A DNA stretch of 64,000 nt, from assembly GCF_050633125.1 (NCBI RefSeq), contig NZ_JBOEFX010000026.1, forward strand, positions 62,001-126,000, read 5' to 3'. Positions 8,792 through 17,820 of this stretch are shown here, one piece after another (within the stretch, counting starts at the first letter, position 1; every line of letters begins with the position of its first letter). The notes under the pieces are model-generated. The model worked only from the letters and a program-made list of their open reading frames with translations, did no database searches and was not told the DNA's origin. Source of the DNA: Lewinella sp050633125 (GTDB taxonomy: Bacteria; Bacteroidota; Bacteroidia; Chitinophagales; Saprospiraceae). The position numbers and the translations under genes are program-made.

Positions 8792-9619
8792 TCACCTCCT
8801 CGCTTCCTCTTGTGGTGCGCGGCTACCTACTGCCGTCCAGGGGCCATCACGGAAGGGGTCAAGCGGGAGGTAACCTTCATAAAATGCCTCTATCTCTTCC
8901 TGGTATTCTTCTTCATCAAAGGCGACTCTTTCAAAGGCGTTCACATAAGGGTAAAAGTGGCGCAGTGCTTGTTGCATCCGCAAGATATCGAGTGTGAAGG
9001 TGAGGAGCTCTTCTTCAAAATCTGCGGGCTCTTGAAGCATAACGGATATCGCGGCCAAACAGCGTGCCATGGCTAGTAGTGCAATCTTGGCACTACCATT
9101 TCCGTCGCTAGTTATGCCTTCGGCGCTATTGTCGGGCGGCATGTCAGGCCAGGGCTCTTCCAGGGAATTGACTGCTCGGTGGGTCTTTGACGAAAGAAGG
9201 GCACCATACCATTGTAATATTTCCTGAGCATCATGCCAGCTGATGGGTTTTTCCTGATTGCGATATTCGCCAAACCAGCGCAAGAGCGCAATGGTAAATT
9301 GTCGGGAAAGCTGATCCAGCTCTCGCAGGGATGTTTCCGAACTAGCAACGACCTCTTGGTCTACGTCACATTTAATATCTTCCCAATCGTAATCTGCTCG
9401 TTCGCACGATTTTTTCAGTGCATTTAGTACGTCGGTGAAAAGTAGAGGTACTTGCCGGAATACGCGTTGAACCTTCTTTCTATGGTGATCTTCATCCAGT
9501 TCATCCAGGAGCTGGTAATTGCCGCAACGATCCGTAAAAGGACAGCGTTCGCACCAGCGAAAACAATAATTATAAATGCCGCTGATATTACTTTCGGAAG
9601 GCTCCGGAGGAAAAGACAT
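8792..9619 (-). CDS. Hypothetical protein with N-terminal four-cysteine cluster
   Basis: This is a 275-aa soluble, acidic, mostly helical protein without signal peptide or membrane segment. The ATG at 9619 is preferred over the in-frame TTG at 9628. The only recognisable feature is a cysteine cluster near the N-terminus, YCFRWCERCPFTDRC, with spacing C19-x3-C23-x2-C26-x5-C32. This is consistent with a bound iron-sulfur cluster or zinc, which is an inference. The rest has long helices (LLRWFGEYRNQEKPISWHDA; EELLTFTLDILRMQQALRHF). I do not recognise the family. It is divergent from the propeller protein gene at 9718 and convergent with the DUF4832 gene. Confidence 0.7.
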   Translation of the reverse strand: MSFPPEPSESNISGIYNYCFRWCERCPFTDRCGNYQLLDELDEDHHRKKVQRVFRQVPLLFTDVLNALKKSCERADYDWEDIKCDVDQEVVASSETSLRELDQLSRQFTIALLRWFGEYRNQEKPISWHDAQEILQWYGALLSSKTHRAVNSLEEPWPDMPPDNSAEGITSDGNGSAKIALLAMARCLAAISVMLQEPADFEEELLTFTLDILRMQQALRHFYPYVNAFERVAFDEEEYQEEIEAFYEGYLPLDPFRDGPWTAVGSRAPQEEARR

Positions 9620-9717
9620 AGAAAGCAAATTGGTACATAATAGAGAATAAAGGTACTGGTAAATTTTGATTTCTTCTTATCTTCCGATCCCATCTGTTCA
9701 CCATATACCAAATTCGC

Positions 9718-12700
9718 ATGCGATTATTATCGACCTTCTTATTCACGATAGTCATTTCTTTTTTTGAGATAGCTTTTGTTTACGCACAACCATCGCTGGA
9801 CGTACTGCAATACCGCGCAGTCGGCCCTACTCGTGGTGGCAGAGTAACGGCGGTAGCAGGCACAGCTATGGAGCCGGGCACCTTCTATCTCGGAGCCACA
9901 GGAGGGGGGATTTGGAAAACAACCGATTACGGTACTTCCTGGCATAATGTCAGTGATGGCTTCCTGCCCACACCTTCTATAGGTGCTATTTCCGTTGCGC
10001 AAAAAGATCCTAATATTGTCTATACCGGTACTGGTTCTGATGGTTTGCGTAGCAATGTGATCGTAGGCAAAGGCGTTTACAAATCTATTGATGCTGGCAA
10101 TTCCTGGTCGCCCGTCGGACTAGAAAGGGTTGGCCAAATTGGTGCCCTCATCCTTCACCCAGAAGATCATAATACAGTTTTCGTAGCAGGCATTGGGCAG
10201 CCTTTTCAGGCAAACAGCGAACGTGGTATATTCCGTACCCGTAATGGTGGACGTAGTTGGGAGAAGGTACTTTACCTTTCTGATGAAATAGGTTTTTCCG
10301 ATGTGGAAATGCTGCCAGGAAATCCGAATATCCTCTTTGCCACCGCCTGGAAAGCCGTCCGTAAGCCTTGGACAATCATCAGCGGTGGAACAGCAGAGGA
10401 AGGTGGTATCTATAAATCGGTCGATGGTGGAGATACTTGGGATAAAATCACCAAAGGTTTACCCGGTAACCTAATTGGTAAAATTGATGTAGCTGTCTGT
10501 CCGGCCGATTCTCGTGTCGTTTATGCATTGGTAGAGGCACCAAATAAAGAAGGAGGACTGTATAAATCGGTTGATCAGGGGGCTTCCTTTACGCAAGTAT
10601 CGGATTTTGGTGGCCTTCGGTCGCGTCCTTTTTATTATACCAATATTCGGGTCAATCCTCAAGATTGTGAGGTAGTTTACTCCTTGGCTACGGGGTATTA
10701 CCGTTCAGATAATAGCGGAAAAGATTGGCAACGCATGAATCCTCCGCACGGAGATAGCCACGATATGTGGATCAACCCAGACAACCCTCAGCTGTTTATT
10801 CAGGCCAATGACGGTGGTGCAAACGTCACCCATAATGGTGGACAAACCTGGTCGACGCAGTTTAATCAGCCCACTGCCGAGATTTACCAAGTCGAAGTAG
10901 ATGATCAGTTCCCTTACTGGCTGTATGGTGGGCAACAGGACAATTACACGACCATTGCAGTGCCTAGCCTTCCACCAGATTCGCGGCAAGCGGCTGGTAT
11001 GGGCTGGGTCATTAATACAGGTGGTTGCGAAACGGGCCCTGCGGTACCAAAACCCGGCAATCACAACATCGTTTACAGTAATTGTAAAGGCCGCTTCGGT
11101 GTATTCGACAAGCGTACCGGCGTAGAGCGTTCCTACTATGTGGGAGCTTCCAATATGTATGGACACAACCCCAAAGACCTGGAGTTTCGCTTCCAGCGCG
11201 TGTCGCCTATTCATGTTTCTCCTCACAACCCCGACGTGGTTTATCACACTTCGCAGTACGTACACCGCACCAAGAATGATGGGCAAACCTGGGAGATTAT
11301 TTCTCCTGATTTGACGGCTTTTGAGGCCGATAAGCAAGTGATTTCAGGCAGCCCGATTACAAGAGACATCACAGGAGNNNNNNNNNNNNNNNNNNNNNNN
11401 NNNNNNNNNNNNNNNNNNNNNNNNATCTACGCTATTCGGGAATCGCCGGTTGCGGCAGGTGTCATTTGGGTGGGTGCCAATGATGGGCCCGTCCATCTTA
11501 CACGCGACAATGGTGACAGTTGGCAAAATGTTACACCGGCCTCTTTGCCCAAAGGCGGACGAGTAGACGCAGTGGAACCTTCGCCACACGATGCAGCGAA
11601 GGCTTACATTGCGGTATTACGATATCAGTTGGGTGACTGGCGACCGTACCTTTATCGTACCAATGATTACGGAAAATCGTGGACACTGCTTAGCGGCCCC
11701 AAGAGCGGTATTCCACAAGATTTTCCCACGCGGGTCGTCAGAGAAGACCCTGAACGAGCAGGCGTTTTGTATGCCGGTACAGAATTTGGGATGTTCCTAT
11801 CTATGGACGATGGCCAGACCTGGAAATCTTTTCAACAAAACCTTCCGGTGACGCCAATCACCGATATCAAAATCCATCAAGGAGATTTGGTTTTATCAAC
11901 GATGGGGCGCGGCTTCTGGATCATGGATAATGTGCGCATTCTCCATGATGAAGCTTTGGCTGATTTGGCCGGCGAGCCATATCTGTTTACCATTCCCACC
12001 ACTATTCGTCATCGTTCCCCAATGGGACGTAGTAATAATGAGGATTTGGAGTATACGAGCCCAGGGCTATGGGTGGATTATTTTGTACCAAAAGGAAGCA
12101 AAGCTCCGGTTGAACTACAGATTTCCGGCCCGGATGGTGCCTGGATAACGACTTTGGCCAGTGATAGCATCAAAGCCAGTCGGGAGTTGGTCGAAAACAT
12201 GGGCCTCAACCAGCAAGAGTATTTGATCACCAGGGCCTTGAGTGCCAAACCTGGCTTGCAGCGTTACCGCTGGGATATGCAGGCACGCGGGCCATGGTCG
12301 GCCAACAAAAACAGGGCATATCGCAATGGCGCACTGGTACCCCCCGGCGAGTATACCGTTACCATGAAAGTAGGAAAATGGGAATCGAGTCAGCAGTTTT
12401 ATCTATTACCTGACCCCAGGGTCATAGGGACTGGTGTCTCGGTTGCCGACATGAAGGCCCAATACGCATTGACCACAGAAATTACCAACCTTCTTACCCG
12501 TGCCCGTAAACTGGAACAAGCCTGGGAGAAAGCACTAAAAATAGCCAACGAAGATAGTAGTCAGAAAGCCTATGCGGAAGCGTTGAGCAGAGCTTTACCA
12601 CAGTTGCAGACAGAAAAAGACATGATCTACCCCCAACCAAAATTACTTGATCAAATCGGGTACTTGGGCTATATGCTACGCGGCGCCGACCAACGCCCAG

Positions 12701-12780
12701 GCGATGATGCCTACGCTCGACTGGCTGAACTGACCAAACAGCTTAATGAGTTGGAAGAAAATGTGGAGGGGGCAAGGTGA
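9718..12780 (+). CDS. Secreted BNR/sortilin-like beta-propeller protein
   Basis: This is a protein of about 1020 aa with a signal peptide (FLFTIVISFFEIAFVYA) followed by YRAVGPTRGGRVTAVAG, the typical start of Bacteroidota BNR/VPS10-like propeller proteins sometimes annotated as glycosyl hydrolases. Asp-box repeats recur through the first 750 residues (for example GIWKTTDYGTSWHNV, VYKSIDAGNSWSPV, IYKSVDGGDTWDKI, LYRTNDYGKSWTLL), then a beta-sandwich and a helical C-terminal part. There is no T9SS tail. It is a paralogue of the protein at 28068-31271 with the same domain order. A 47-nt N run interrupts it at 11378-11424; the frame stays open on both sides. The enzymatic activity is uncertain; no catalytic residues can be assigned by eye. 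Confidence 0.85.
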   Translation: MRLLSTFLFTIVISFFEIAFVYAQPSLDVLQYRAVGPTRGGRVTAVAGTAMEPGTFYLGATGGGIWKTTDYGTSWHNVSDGFLPTPSIGAISVAQKDPNIVYTGTGSDGLRSNVIVGKGVYKSIDAGNSWSPVGLERVGQIGALILHPEDHNTVFVAGIGQPFQANSERGIFRTRNGGRSWEKVLYLSDEIGFSDVEMLPGNPNILFATAWKAVRKPWTIISGGTAEEGGIYKSVDGGDTWDKITKGLPGNLIGKIDVAVCPADSRVVYALVEAPNKEGGLYKSVDQGASFTQVSDFGGLRSRPFYYTNIRVNPQDCEVVYSLATGYYRSDNSGKDWQRMNPPHGDSHDMWINPDNPQLFIQANDGGANVTHNGGQTWSTQFNQPTAEIYQVEVDDQFPYWLYGGQQDNYTTIAVPSLPPDSRQAAGMGWVINTGGCETGPAVPKPGNHNIVYSNCKGRFGVFDKRTGVERSYYVGASNMYGHNPKDLEFRFQRVSPIHVSPHNPDVVYHTSQYVHRTKNDGQTWEIISPDLTAFEADKQVISGSPITRDITGXXXXXXXXXXXXXXXXIYAIRESPVAAGVIWVGANDGPVHLTRDNGDSWQNVTPASLPKGGRVDAVEPSPHDAAKAYIAVLRYQLGDWRPYLYRTNDYGKSWTLLSGPKSGIPQDFPTRVVREDPERAGVLYAGTEFGMFLSMDDGQTWKSFQQNLPVTPITDIKIHQGDLVLSTMGRGFWIMDNVRILHDEALADLAGEPYLFTIPTTIRHRSPMGRSNNEDLEYTSPGLWVDYFVPKGSKAPVELQISGPDGAWITTLASDSIKASRELVENMGLNQQEYLITRALSAKPGLQRYRWDMQARGPWSANKNRAYRNGALVPPGEYTVTMKVGKWESSQQFYLLPDPRVIGTGVSVADMKAQYALTTEITNLLTRARKLEQAWEKALKIANEDSSQKAYAEALSRALPQLQTEKDMIYPQPKLLDQIGYLGYMLRGADQRPGDDAYARLAELTKQLNELEENVEGAR
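11378..11424. other. Assembly gap (47 N) inside a coding region
   Basis: Forty-seven unknown bases interrupt the propeller protein gene. The frame is preserved across them as written. In the paralogue at 28-31 kb the corresponding stretch, between DNST and IYTIAESP, has only six residues, while the gap as written leaves about sixteen. The N run therefore probably overstates the missing length. Confidence 0.95.
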
Positions 12781-12826
12781 TGAGCGTATTCGGCAGGTCA
12801 CTAGCCTTTAATTGGTAAAAGAGGAA

Positions 12827-13708
12827 ATGAAAAGGATACTCGTAACAGGAGCAACAGGTAATATAGGGAGAGAAGTAATTCACTATCTCTGTGAATTGGA
12901 TCAAGCATCTGAAATAATTGCTGCTGTCCGAAATGTTGAAACCGCTAAAAAGAAATTTCCTTCCGTTCAAAACTTAAGCTATAGGCCGTTTGATTTTGAG
13001 AACGAGGAGTTATTTGATACAGCATTTGAAAATGTTGACATCCTCTTTTTACTTCGACCACCTCCTATTTCACAAGTGGAAGCCGTTTTTCGACCTCTTT
13101 TATTATCTGCTAAAGAGAATGGCATCGATAAAGTTGTATTCTTATCGGTGCAAGGGGCAGAAAAAAGCACCGTGATTCCTCATAATAAGATCGAAAGGCT
13201 TATTAAATCGTTGGGCTTCAGATACATTTTTGTACGCCCTAGCTATTTCATGCAAAACCTGACAACAACCCTTCTTCCTGAAATACTAAAAAACCAAACG
13301 ATTACCCTGCCTTCGGCGCAAGCTAAATTCAACTGGATTGACGTAAAAAACATTGGAGAAGCCACCGCTGTACTGATTAAATCATTTGAGGAACATCATA
13401 ATAATGCTTACATCATAACAGGGGAAGAAAACAAACACTTTCAAGAGGTAGCGGACCTAATGAGTAAGGTTACAGGAGTGGATATTACGTTCAAAAGTAA
13501 GAACCCACTGAGTTTCTACTTCAGAAAGAGAAAAGAAGGAATTACGCACGGTTTCGCTTTGGTGATGACCATGCTTCATTTCTTACCGAGAATACAAGGG
13601 GAACCTGAAATTACAGATGATTTTTACAGAATTACAGGCAAGAAGCCTACCTCTTTGGCTGAGTTTCTCGAAAGAGTAAAAGACGAGATAAAACCATCTT
13701 CAAAGTGA
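12827..13708 (+). CDS. NmrA-like NAD(P)-binding protein (SDR, atypical)
   Basis: This is a 293-aa cytoplasmic protein with an N-terminal Rossmann fold. The nucleotide motif ILVTGATGNIGREVIHYL matches the TGxxGxxG of atypical short-chain dehydrogenases of the NmrA/QOR2-like group. Further family features are VVFLSVQGAEKS and RPSYFMQNL (the place where classical SDRs have YxxxK, here replaced). The ATG at 12827 has AGAGG just upstream and is preferred over a TTG at 12812. It probably acts as a redox sensor or quinone/NADPH reductase, by family analogy only. It opens an AT-rich run of small genes that contrasts with the GC-richer propeller gene 50 nt upstream. Confidence 0.85.
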   Translation: MKRILVTGATGNIGREVIHYLCELDQASEIIAAVRNVETAKKKFPSVQNLSYRPFDFENEELFDTAFENVDILFLLRPPPISQVEAVFRPLLLSAKENGIDKVVFLSVQGAEKSTVIPHNKIERLIKSLGFRYIFVRPSYFMQNLTTTLLPEILKNQTITLPSAQAKFNWIDVKNIGEATAVLIKSFEEHHNNAYIITGEENKHFQEVADLMSKVTGVDITFKSKNPLSFYFRKRKEGITHGFALVMTMLHFLPRIQGEPEITDDFYRITGKKPTSLAEFLERVKDEIKPSSK

Positions 13709-13770
13709 GCTTTAAGAACTTTGCTGATCAGATTCCAAACTACATTCAATGTGCTTAATGCGACTTGAAT

Positions 13771-14877
13771 ATGGACAGTAGATATGACAACCTACTAGAC
13801 GAAGAAACCCACCCTGTGTGGGGTAAATATGTTAGAAGTAATGAAAAAATCTTCTGGGAGGGTAACCCTCAAGTAGACATGTCTATTCGTCTTTTAGAAA
13901 TTGGGCCCTATCATGATGTGATGATGGGAGCGTCGTCTAATTTTATCATTTATTTAATGGTACTATTTGTCATCGCAAGAGCGATCTATGGAGAAGATGG
14001 ACTAGTGGCCGCTTTACCCTTTATTCTAACAGGAATCGGCTTGATCTTTGTTTTTGAATTATTAAGAAACAAGTCGAACAAGCGGATCAGGTACGCCGTC
14101 ACTTCTAACTACCTGCTCATTAGATTTGACTACCTCGTTTTAAAAAAAATAGCGGCAATTCCTCTTTCTAAAGTGATATCAATATCACCAATCAACTATC
14201 AAGACAATACGACTAGTTTGTTGTTTCCAAATCACAATGAAACGAGAATCAAGACCATTGATTTTGTAACCGGAAAAAGAAGAGATCATACCTCGTTTGA
14301 GAGAATCGCAGATGGAGAAGAGGTACTGCAACTAATTACGGATCTAATCAAAGACAACAAACTAGCTCCACTTCAATATCATTATCCGATGATGAGGGAA
14401 AGTGTTGTACGTTTTTCGAGAAAGGTATACCAATTATTACTTTTTATTTCTGTATTGTACGTAGTCGACTTCTATGTTTTACCGAAAAGAACAACAACGG
14501 ATTTCGTAATAGAAACAGTTTGGAAGACGCCGTTGGGATTTAACACAGGAGCTACCCATTACACACAAAAAGGATTTCGTTTTAGTACCGATAATGTATA
14601 CTCTTTTTATGGTGACGAAAGCGAAGTAGTTTTCGATTACAGCCCTGTTTTTAAATCAGTTACAGCCCTTAAAACGTATAGAATGGATTATACTGATCGG
14701 CTTGATAATGATTTGAATTTACTAGGCAAATACGCAGCACTTATCTGTTTTATCACATTTTTAAGTGGAATAGTGATCTTAAATAAAACACCACTCAGCC
14801 AAGAAGCATATATGCAACTGATTGTTTGTACTGTCTTTTTCCTGATCTTGTTCTGGGTGGTCAATAATTGGTTATAG
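13771..14877 (+). CDS. Membrane protein with bacterial PH-like region, hypothetical
   Basis: This is a 368-aa membrane protein. The start is the ATG at 13771, two codons after a TTG. It has two adjacent membrane helices at about residues 53-102 (FIIYLMVLFVIARAIYG; GLVAALPFILTGIGLIFVF), then NKRIRYAVTSNYLLIRFDYL, which resembles the opening strand of YdbS/bPH2-type pleckstrin-like domains. After that come a third helix near residue 220, an extracytoplasmic domain and two C-terminal helices. Function unknown. Codon usage and base composition are AT-rich, like the three neighbouring genes, which suggests a shared origin. Confidence 0.65.
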   Translation: MDSRYDNLLDEETHPVWGKYVRSNEKIFWEGNPQVDMSIRLLEIGPYHDVMMGASSNFIIYLMVLFVIARAIYGEDGLVAALPFILTGIGLIFVFELLRNKSNKRIRYAVTSNYLLIRFDYLVLKKIAAIPLSKVISISPINYQDNTTSLLFPNHNETRIKTIDFVTGKRRDHTSFERIADGEEVLQLITDLIKDNKLAPLQYHYPMMRESVVRFSRKVYQLLLFISVLYVVDFYVLPKRTTTDFVIETVWKTPLGFNTGATHYTQKGFRFSTDNVYSFYGDESEVVFDYSPVFKSVTALKTYRMDYTDRLDNDLNLLGKYAALICFITFLSGIVILNKTPLSQEAYMQLIVCTVFFLILFWVVNNWL

Positions 14878-14889
14878 AAGCTGTCTGAA

Positions 14890-15348
14890 ATGAATTACCA
14901 AATAGAAAGCATAGAAAAATCAGCATACCAAGAAGTCGTCGACGTTTGGGAGCTATCTGTTAGAGCTACGCATCATTTCCTCAAAGAAGAGGATATTGCG
15001 TATTTCAAACCCTTAATTTTGAATACCTACCTGGATGCGGTAGAGCTGAGGTGTGTAAAAAACAAGGATGGAGAGATCATTGGATTCAGTGGTGTAGCAG
15101 AAAACAACCTGGAAATGCTGTTTATTCACCCTGATGAGCGGGGGAATGGTATAGGAAAACTACTCTTAACATACGCAATCAATGAACAGGAGGTAACGAA
15201 GGTGGATGTTAATGAAGACAACAAACAAGCTCTAGGCTTTTACGAAAAATTTGGTTTCAAAACCTATAGCCGCTCGGCACTGGATGGGACTGGTAAGCCG
15301 TATCCCATATTGCACATGCAACTAAACAATGATGAAATTCGTAATTAA
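14890..15348 (+). CDS. GNAT-family N-acetyltransferase
   Basis: This is a 152-aa acetyltransferase of the GNAT superfamily. The acetyl-CoA binding motif is clear: LEMLFIHPDERGNGIGKLLL with the R/Q-x-x-G-x-G/A signature, then VDVNEDNKQALGFYEKFGFK, the C-terminal half of the fold. It resembles the YjaB/PhnO-like single-domain enzymes; the substrate is unknown. It starts 12 nt after the upstream stop and its last 20 nt overlap the next gene, so the three genes are probably translated together. Confidence 0.9.
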   Translation: MNYQIESIEKSAYQEVVDVWELSVRATHHFLKEEDIAYFKPLILNTYLDAVELRCVKNKDGEIIGFSGVAENNLEMLFIHPDERGNGIGKLLLTYAINEQEVTKVDVNEDNKQALGFYEKFGFKTYSRSALDGTGKPYPILHMQLNNDEIRN

Positions 15349-15844
15349 CCAAAAACAAAGCCGAAGCTTACTGGAAGAACACGCAAAGTCTTCATTCAAT
15401 TTTACATTCCTGGGTAGAAATGAATTATTTGTAGCTATTACATTCGTAATGGTTGGCATGTTTGTTTATCTGTTGAATGAGGAAAACAGATTAATTGGTC
15501 TGCCTGCGATGGTAATTGGCTTGTTAGAAATAATCAAATACCCAAATAGAGTGAAGCGATGGGTAAAGAAAAAGGAAAAAGAGATCATTTTTAATAAGGA
15601 TCTGCTCTTTGATATTTCAAAGGATACTTTAAAAATCACTTATGACAAATTGGTTAAAACGCATGCATTTAGTAATATGCGAAAGTGTTTGGTTTCCAAA
15701 ACAGGTATACTTTTTAAAATTTCATTGGCTGAATACTACTATATTTCCTTTAAATCTTTAGAGACAAAAACAGAGGAGGAAGACCTCCTAAACACGCTTA
15801 TTGAGGGGTTTAGAGAAGAGCAAATAATCGTAAAGCGAACATAA
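15329..15844 (+). CDS. YcxB-like membrane protein
   Basis: This is a 171-aa protein with two N-terminal membrane helices (ELFVAITFVMVGMFVYLL; RLIGLPAMVIGLLEII) followed by a charged cytoplasmic domain. The layout and the pattern ITYDKLVKTHAFSNMRKCLVSKTGILFKI fit the YcxB-like (PH-fold) family. It overlaps the GNAT gene by 20 nt; an alternative ATG at 15332 shortens the overlap to 17 nt. Function unknown. Confidence 0.7.
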   Translation: MMKFVINQKQSRSLLEEHAKSSFNFTFLGRNELFVAITFVMVGMFVYLLNEENRLIGLPAMVIGLLEIIKYPNRVKRWVKKKEKEIIFNKDLLFDISKDTLKITYDKLVKTHAFSNMRKCLVSKTGILFKISLAEYYYISFKSLETKTEEEDLLNTLIEGFREEQIIVKRT

Positions 15845-15886
15845 AATAGTTACTCGTTTTTCAGGGTGAGCAAACCACACGTTAAG

Positions 15887-16783
15887 TTAATTCAAAGCCC
15901 GATACTCCGTTGGGGATATTCCTGTTTTTTGCTTGAAGAGCCGGGTAAAATGCTGTGGGTACTTAAAGCCCAATTCGTAAGCAATTTCACTAATGGATTT
16001 ACTTTGGTCAAATATCCTTTCCTTGGCCATATCAATCACTTTAGCCTGTATGTATTCCTGAGCTGTTCTACCGGTTTCTTTCTTCACGAGATCACCAAAG
16101 TAGCTGGCGGAAAAATTTAATTCGCTGGCGCACCAAGCTACTGATGGTAAGCCAAGAGACTGCGGCCGATCGGTTTGGAAATAATTATTCAACAAATGCT
16201 CAAACCTTTCTAAAACGCCTTTATGAATATCGTCTCGGGTAATGAATTGACGGTCGTAAAATCGGATGCAATAATTCAATAGCATTTCTATATTTGATAC
16301 CACAAGCCTTTTGCTGTGCTTGTCAATACCATGTTCTAGCTCAAACTCGATCTTGGCAAGACAGTCTTTGACGATTTTCCTTTCCCGTTCAGAGATATGG
16401 AGTGCTTCATTAGAATGATAACCAAAGAAGGTATAATCCTGGATGTTAGTGCCCAGTGAGGTACCACGAATTAGATCGGGATGAAAAACCAGCGCATAGC
16501 CTTTTGGCTGATACTTTTCGCCGGTGTGCTCTACGCTAACGACCTGCCCAGAGCCGATAAATACCAAGGTCCCTTCCTGATAATCGTAGGTGTTTTTTCC
16601 GTAGCGCAAATCACCACACTTTACCTCTTTCAGAAAGACGGTGTAGAAGCCAAAATACATATTGTAAGCATGTCTTGGGTTTGCGTTTGCGAGATCAATC
16701 ACACTCACCAGCGGATGCAAGGTCTCCGCATTGTTAAAGGCGTTGTAATCGCTGACGGTCTCAAACCGAATTAGGTTATCCAT
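15887..16783 (-). CDS. AraC-family transcriptional regulator
   Basis: This is a 298-aa regulator with an N-terminal cupin-like sensor (residues of about 20-160, with TLVFIGSGQVVSVEH) and a C-terminal pair of helix-turn-helix motifs (SVAWCASELNFSASYFGDLV and KSISEIAYELGFKYPQHFTR, ending LFKQKTGISPTEYRAL). The second HTH is the conserved AraC signature. It is divergent from the cupin gene at 16938, sharing a 154-nt intergenic region with two short inverted repeats. Control of that gene and the downstream set is the natural inference; the ligand is unknown. Confidence 0.93.
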   Translation of the reverse strand: MDNLIRFETVSDYNAFNNAETLHPLVSVIDLANANPRHAYNMYFGFYTVFLKEVKCGDLRYGKNTYDYQEGTLVFIGSGQVVSVEHTGEKYQPKGYALVFHPDLIRGTSLGTNIQDYTFFGYHSNEALHISERERKIVKDCLAKIEFELEHGIDKHSKRLVVSNIEMLLNYCIRFYDRQFITRDDIHKGVLERFEHLLNNYFQTDRPQSLGLPSVAWCASELNFSASYFGDLVKKETGRTAQEYIQAKVIDMAKERIFDQSKSISEIAYELGFKYPQHFTRLFKQKTGISPTEYRALN

Positions 16784-16847
16784 CCCTTTTCTTGTTTATC
16801 CTCTTCAAATTTACCGTTTTATTTTGCTGTTAACCAACAAGCTTGTC

Positions 16848-16919
16848 GCTGATCAGCAATATTGGTAGCTAAACCCGTAATCTGTATAACACAGATACAG
16901 GTTTTTACAATGATCTTTG
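16848..16919 (+). promoter_or_regulatory. Divergent control region with two inverted repeats
   Basis: Between the AraC gene and the cupin gene lie the palindrome GCTGATCAGC (16848-16857) and the inverted repeat CTGTAT-aacacag-ATACAG (16882-16900). GATCTTTG at 16912-16919 is one mismatch from the -7 box TAnnTTTG and would start transcription about a dozen nt before the ATG at 16938. The second repeat would then sit over the -33 region, where an AraC-type regulator could act. Binding is inferred. Confidence 0.45.
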
Positions 16920-16937
16920 TACAACAAAGAAAAAACA

Positions 16938-17759
16938 ATGAAACAAATAGCCTATTCTTTTTTATTGCTAGCCGCGCTTACCACCACAGTAATAGCTCAA
17001 GAAACACCTCTTTTCCCGAAAGGAGAAAAAGCCCCCAACGTTCATCATACTGGAGATGTTTGGCTTTATCATGTAAGTAATGCCGATGCGACTTTTGCAT
17101 ATAACCTGACCCTTGCAACTTTTGCTCCTGGAGCCAAACTAGATTGGCATCTTCATCCTGCCGGGCAGCAGTTACTCATCACAGAGGGCATTGGCTACTA
17201 CCAGGAAAGAGACAAGCCAGTGCAAGTTGTTCATAAAGGCGAGGTCATCAAATGTCTCCCCGGCGTGGAGCATTGGCATGCTGCAACCCCAGATAGCGAG
17301 TTTGCCTATCTTGCAATCACAGGAAACCAACCAACACAATGGCTGGAACCATTAACAGAGGATGAATACAAGAACATCAACAATATCAGTAGTGTCGCAG
17401 CACAGGAAGTCATAGAACTCTCAAAAGAGAAATGGTTGTGGATGGCCGAAAAAAAGGTAGATGTCCTTACCGATCTCTTTCATGATAATGCGGTCTTCGT
17501 ACACATGGGAGGAAGTTGGGGAAAAGAAAAAGAACTTGATATCATTCAAAGCGGAGGCATTCACTACAAGCAGGCCGACATTCATGAAGTATCCGTAAAC
17601 ATCATTGATGATACCGCCATTTTATTGAATAGAATAACGCTACTGGCGGTCGTTGGAGGTAATGAAGTGACCAATCCTTTTATGGTAACGGAGGTGTATA
17701 AACGACAAGAAAGTGAATGGAAATTAGCGTCTCTTTCCTTTACAAAGTTGTTAAATTAA
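16938..17759 (+). CDS. Secreted cupin / SnoaL-like (DUF4440) fusion protein
   Basis: This is a 273-aa exported protein. The ATG at 16938 begins a signal peptide (SFLLLAALTTTVIAQ). Residues of about 50-130 form a cupin, with the metal-ligand pattern LDWHLHPAGQQLLITEG and CLPGVEHWHAA. Residues of about 155-273 look like a DUF4440/SnoaL-like alpha+beta cone domain (KWLWMAEKKVDVLTDLFHD, VFVHMGGSWGKEKEL). The two folds are usually separate genes, so this is a fusion. The cupin part resembles proteins annotated as quercetin dioxygenase-like, but no activity can be assigned. It is divergent from the AraC regulator, and an ABM-domain lipoprotein and molybdenum hydroxylases follow on the same strand. 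Confidence 0.82.
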   Translation: MKQIAYSFLLLAALTTTVIAQETPLFPKGEKAPNVHHTGDVWLYHVSNADATFAYNLTLATFAPGAKLDWHLHPAGQQLLITEGIGYYQERDKPVQVVHKGEVIKCLPGVEHWHAATPDSEFAYLAITGNQPTQWLEPLTEDEYKNINNISSVAAQEVIELSKEKWLWMAEKKVDVLTDLFHDNAVFVHMGGSWGKEKELDIIQSGGIHYKQADIHEVSVNIIDDTAILLNRITLLAVVGGNEVTNPFMVTEVYKRQESEWKLASLSFTKLLN

Positions 17760-17820
17760 GATGCGGTAATCAGCGTTGGATTTGCTTATCAATCGTTATT
17801 CTTTCCGAAAAAAGCAAAAA

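Noticed and set aside
10705..11337. 210-codon open frame opposite the propeller gene
   Set aside because: The plus-strand gene has clear Asp-box repeats across this stretch; the reverse frame is a shadow.
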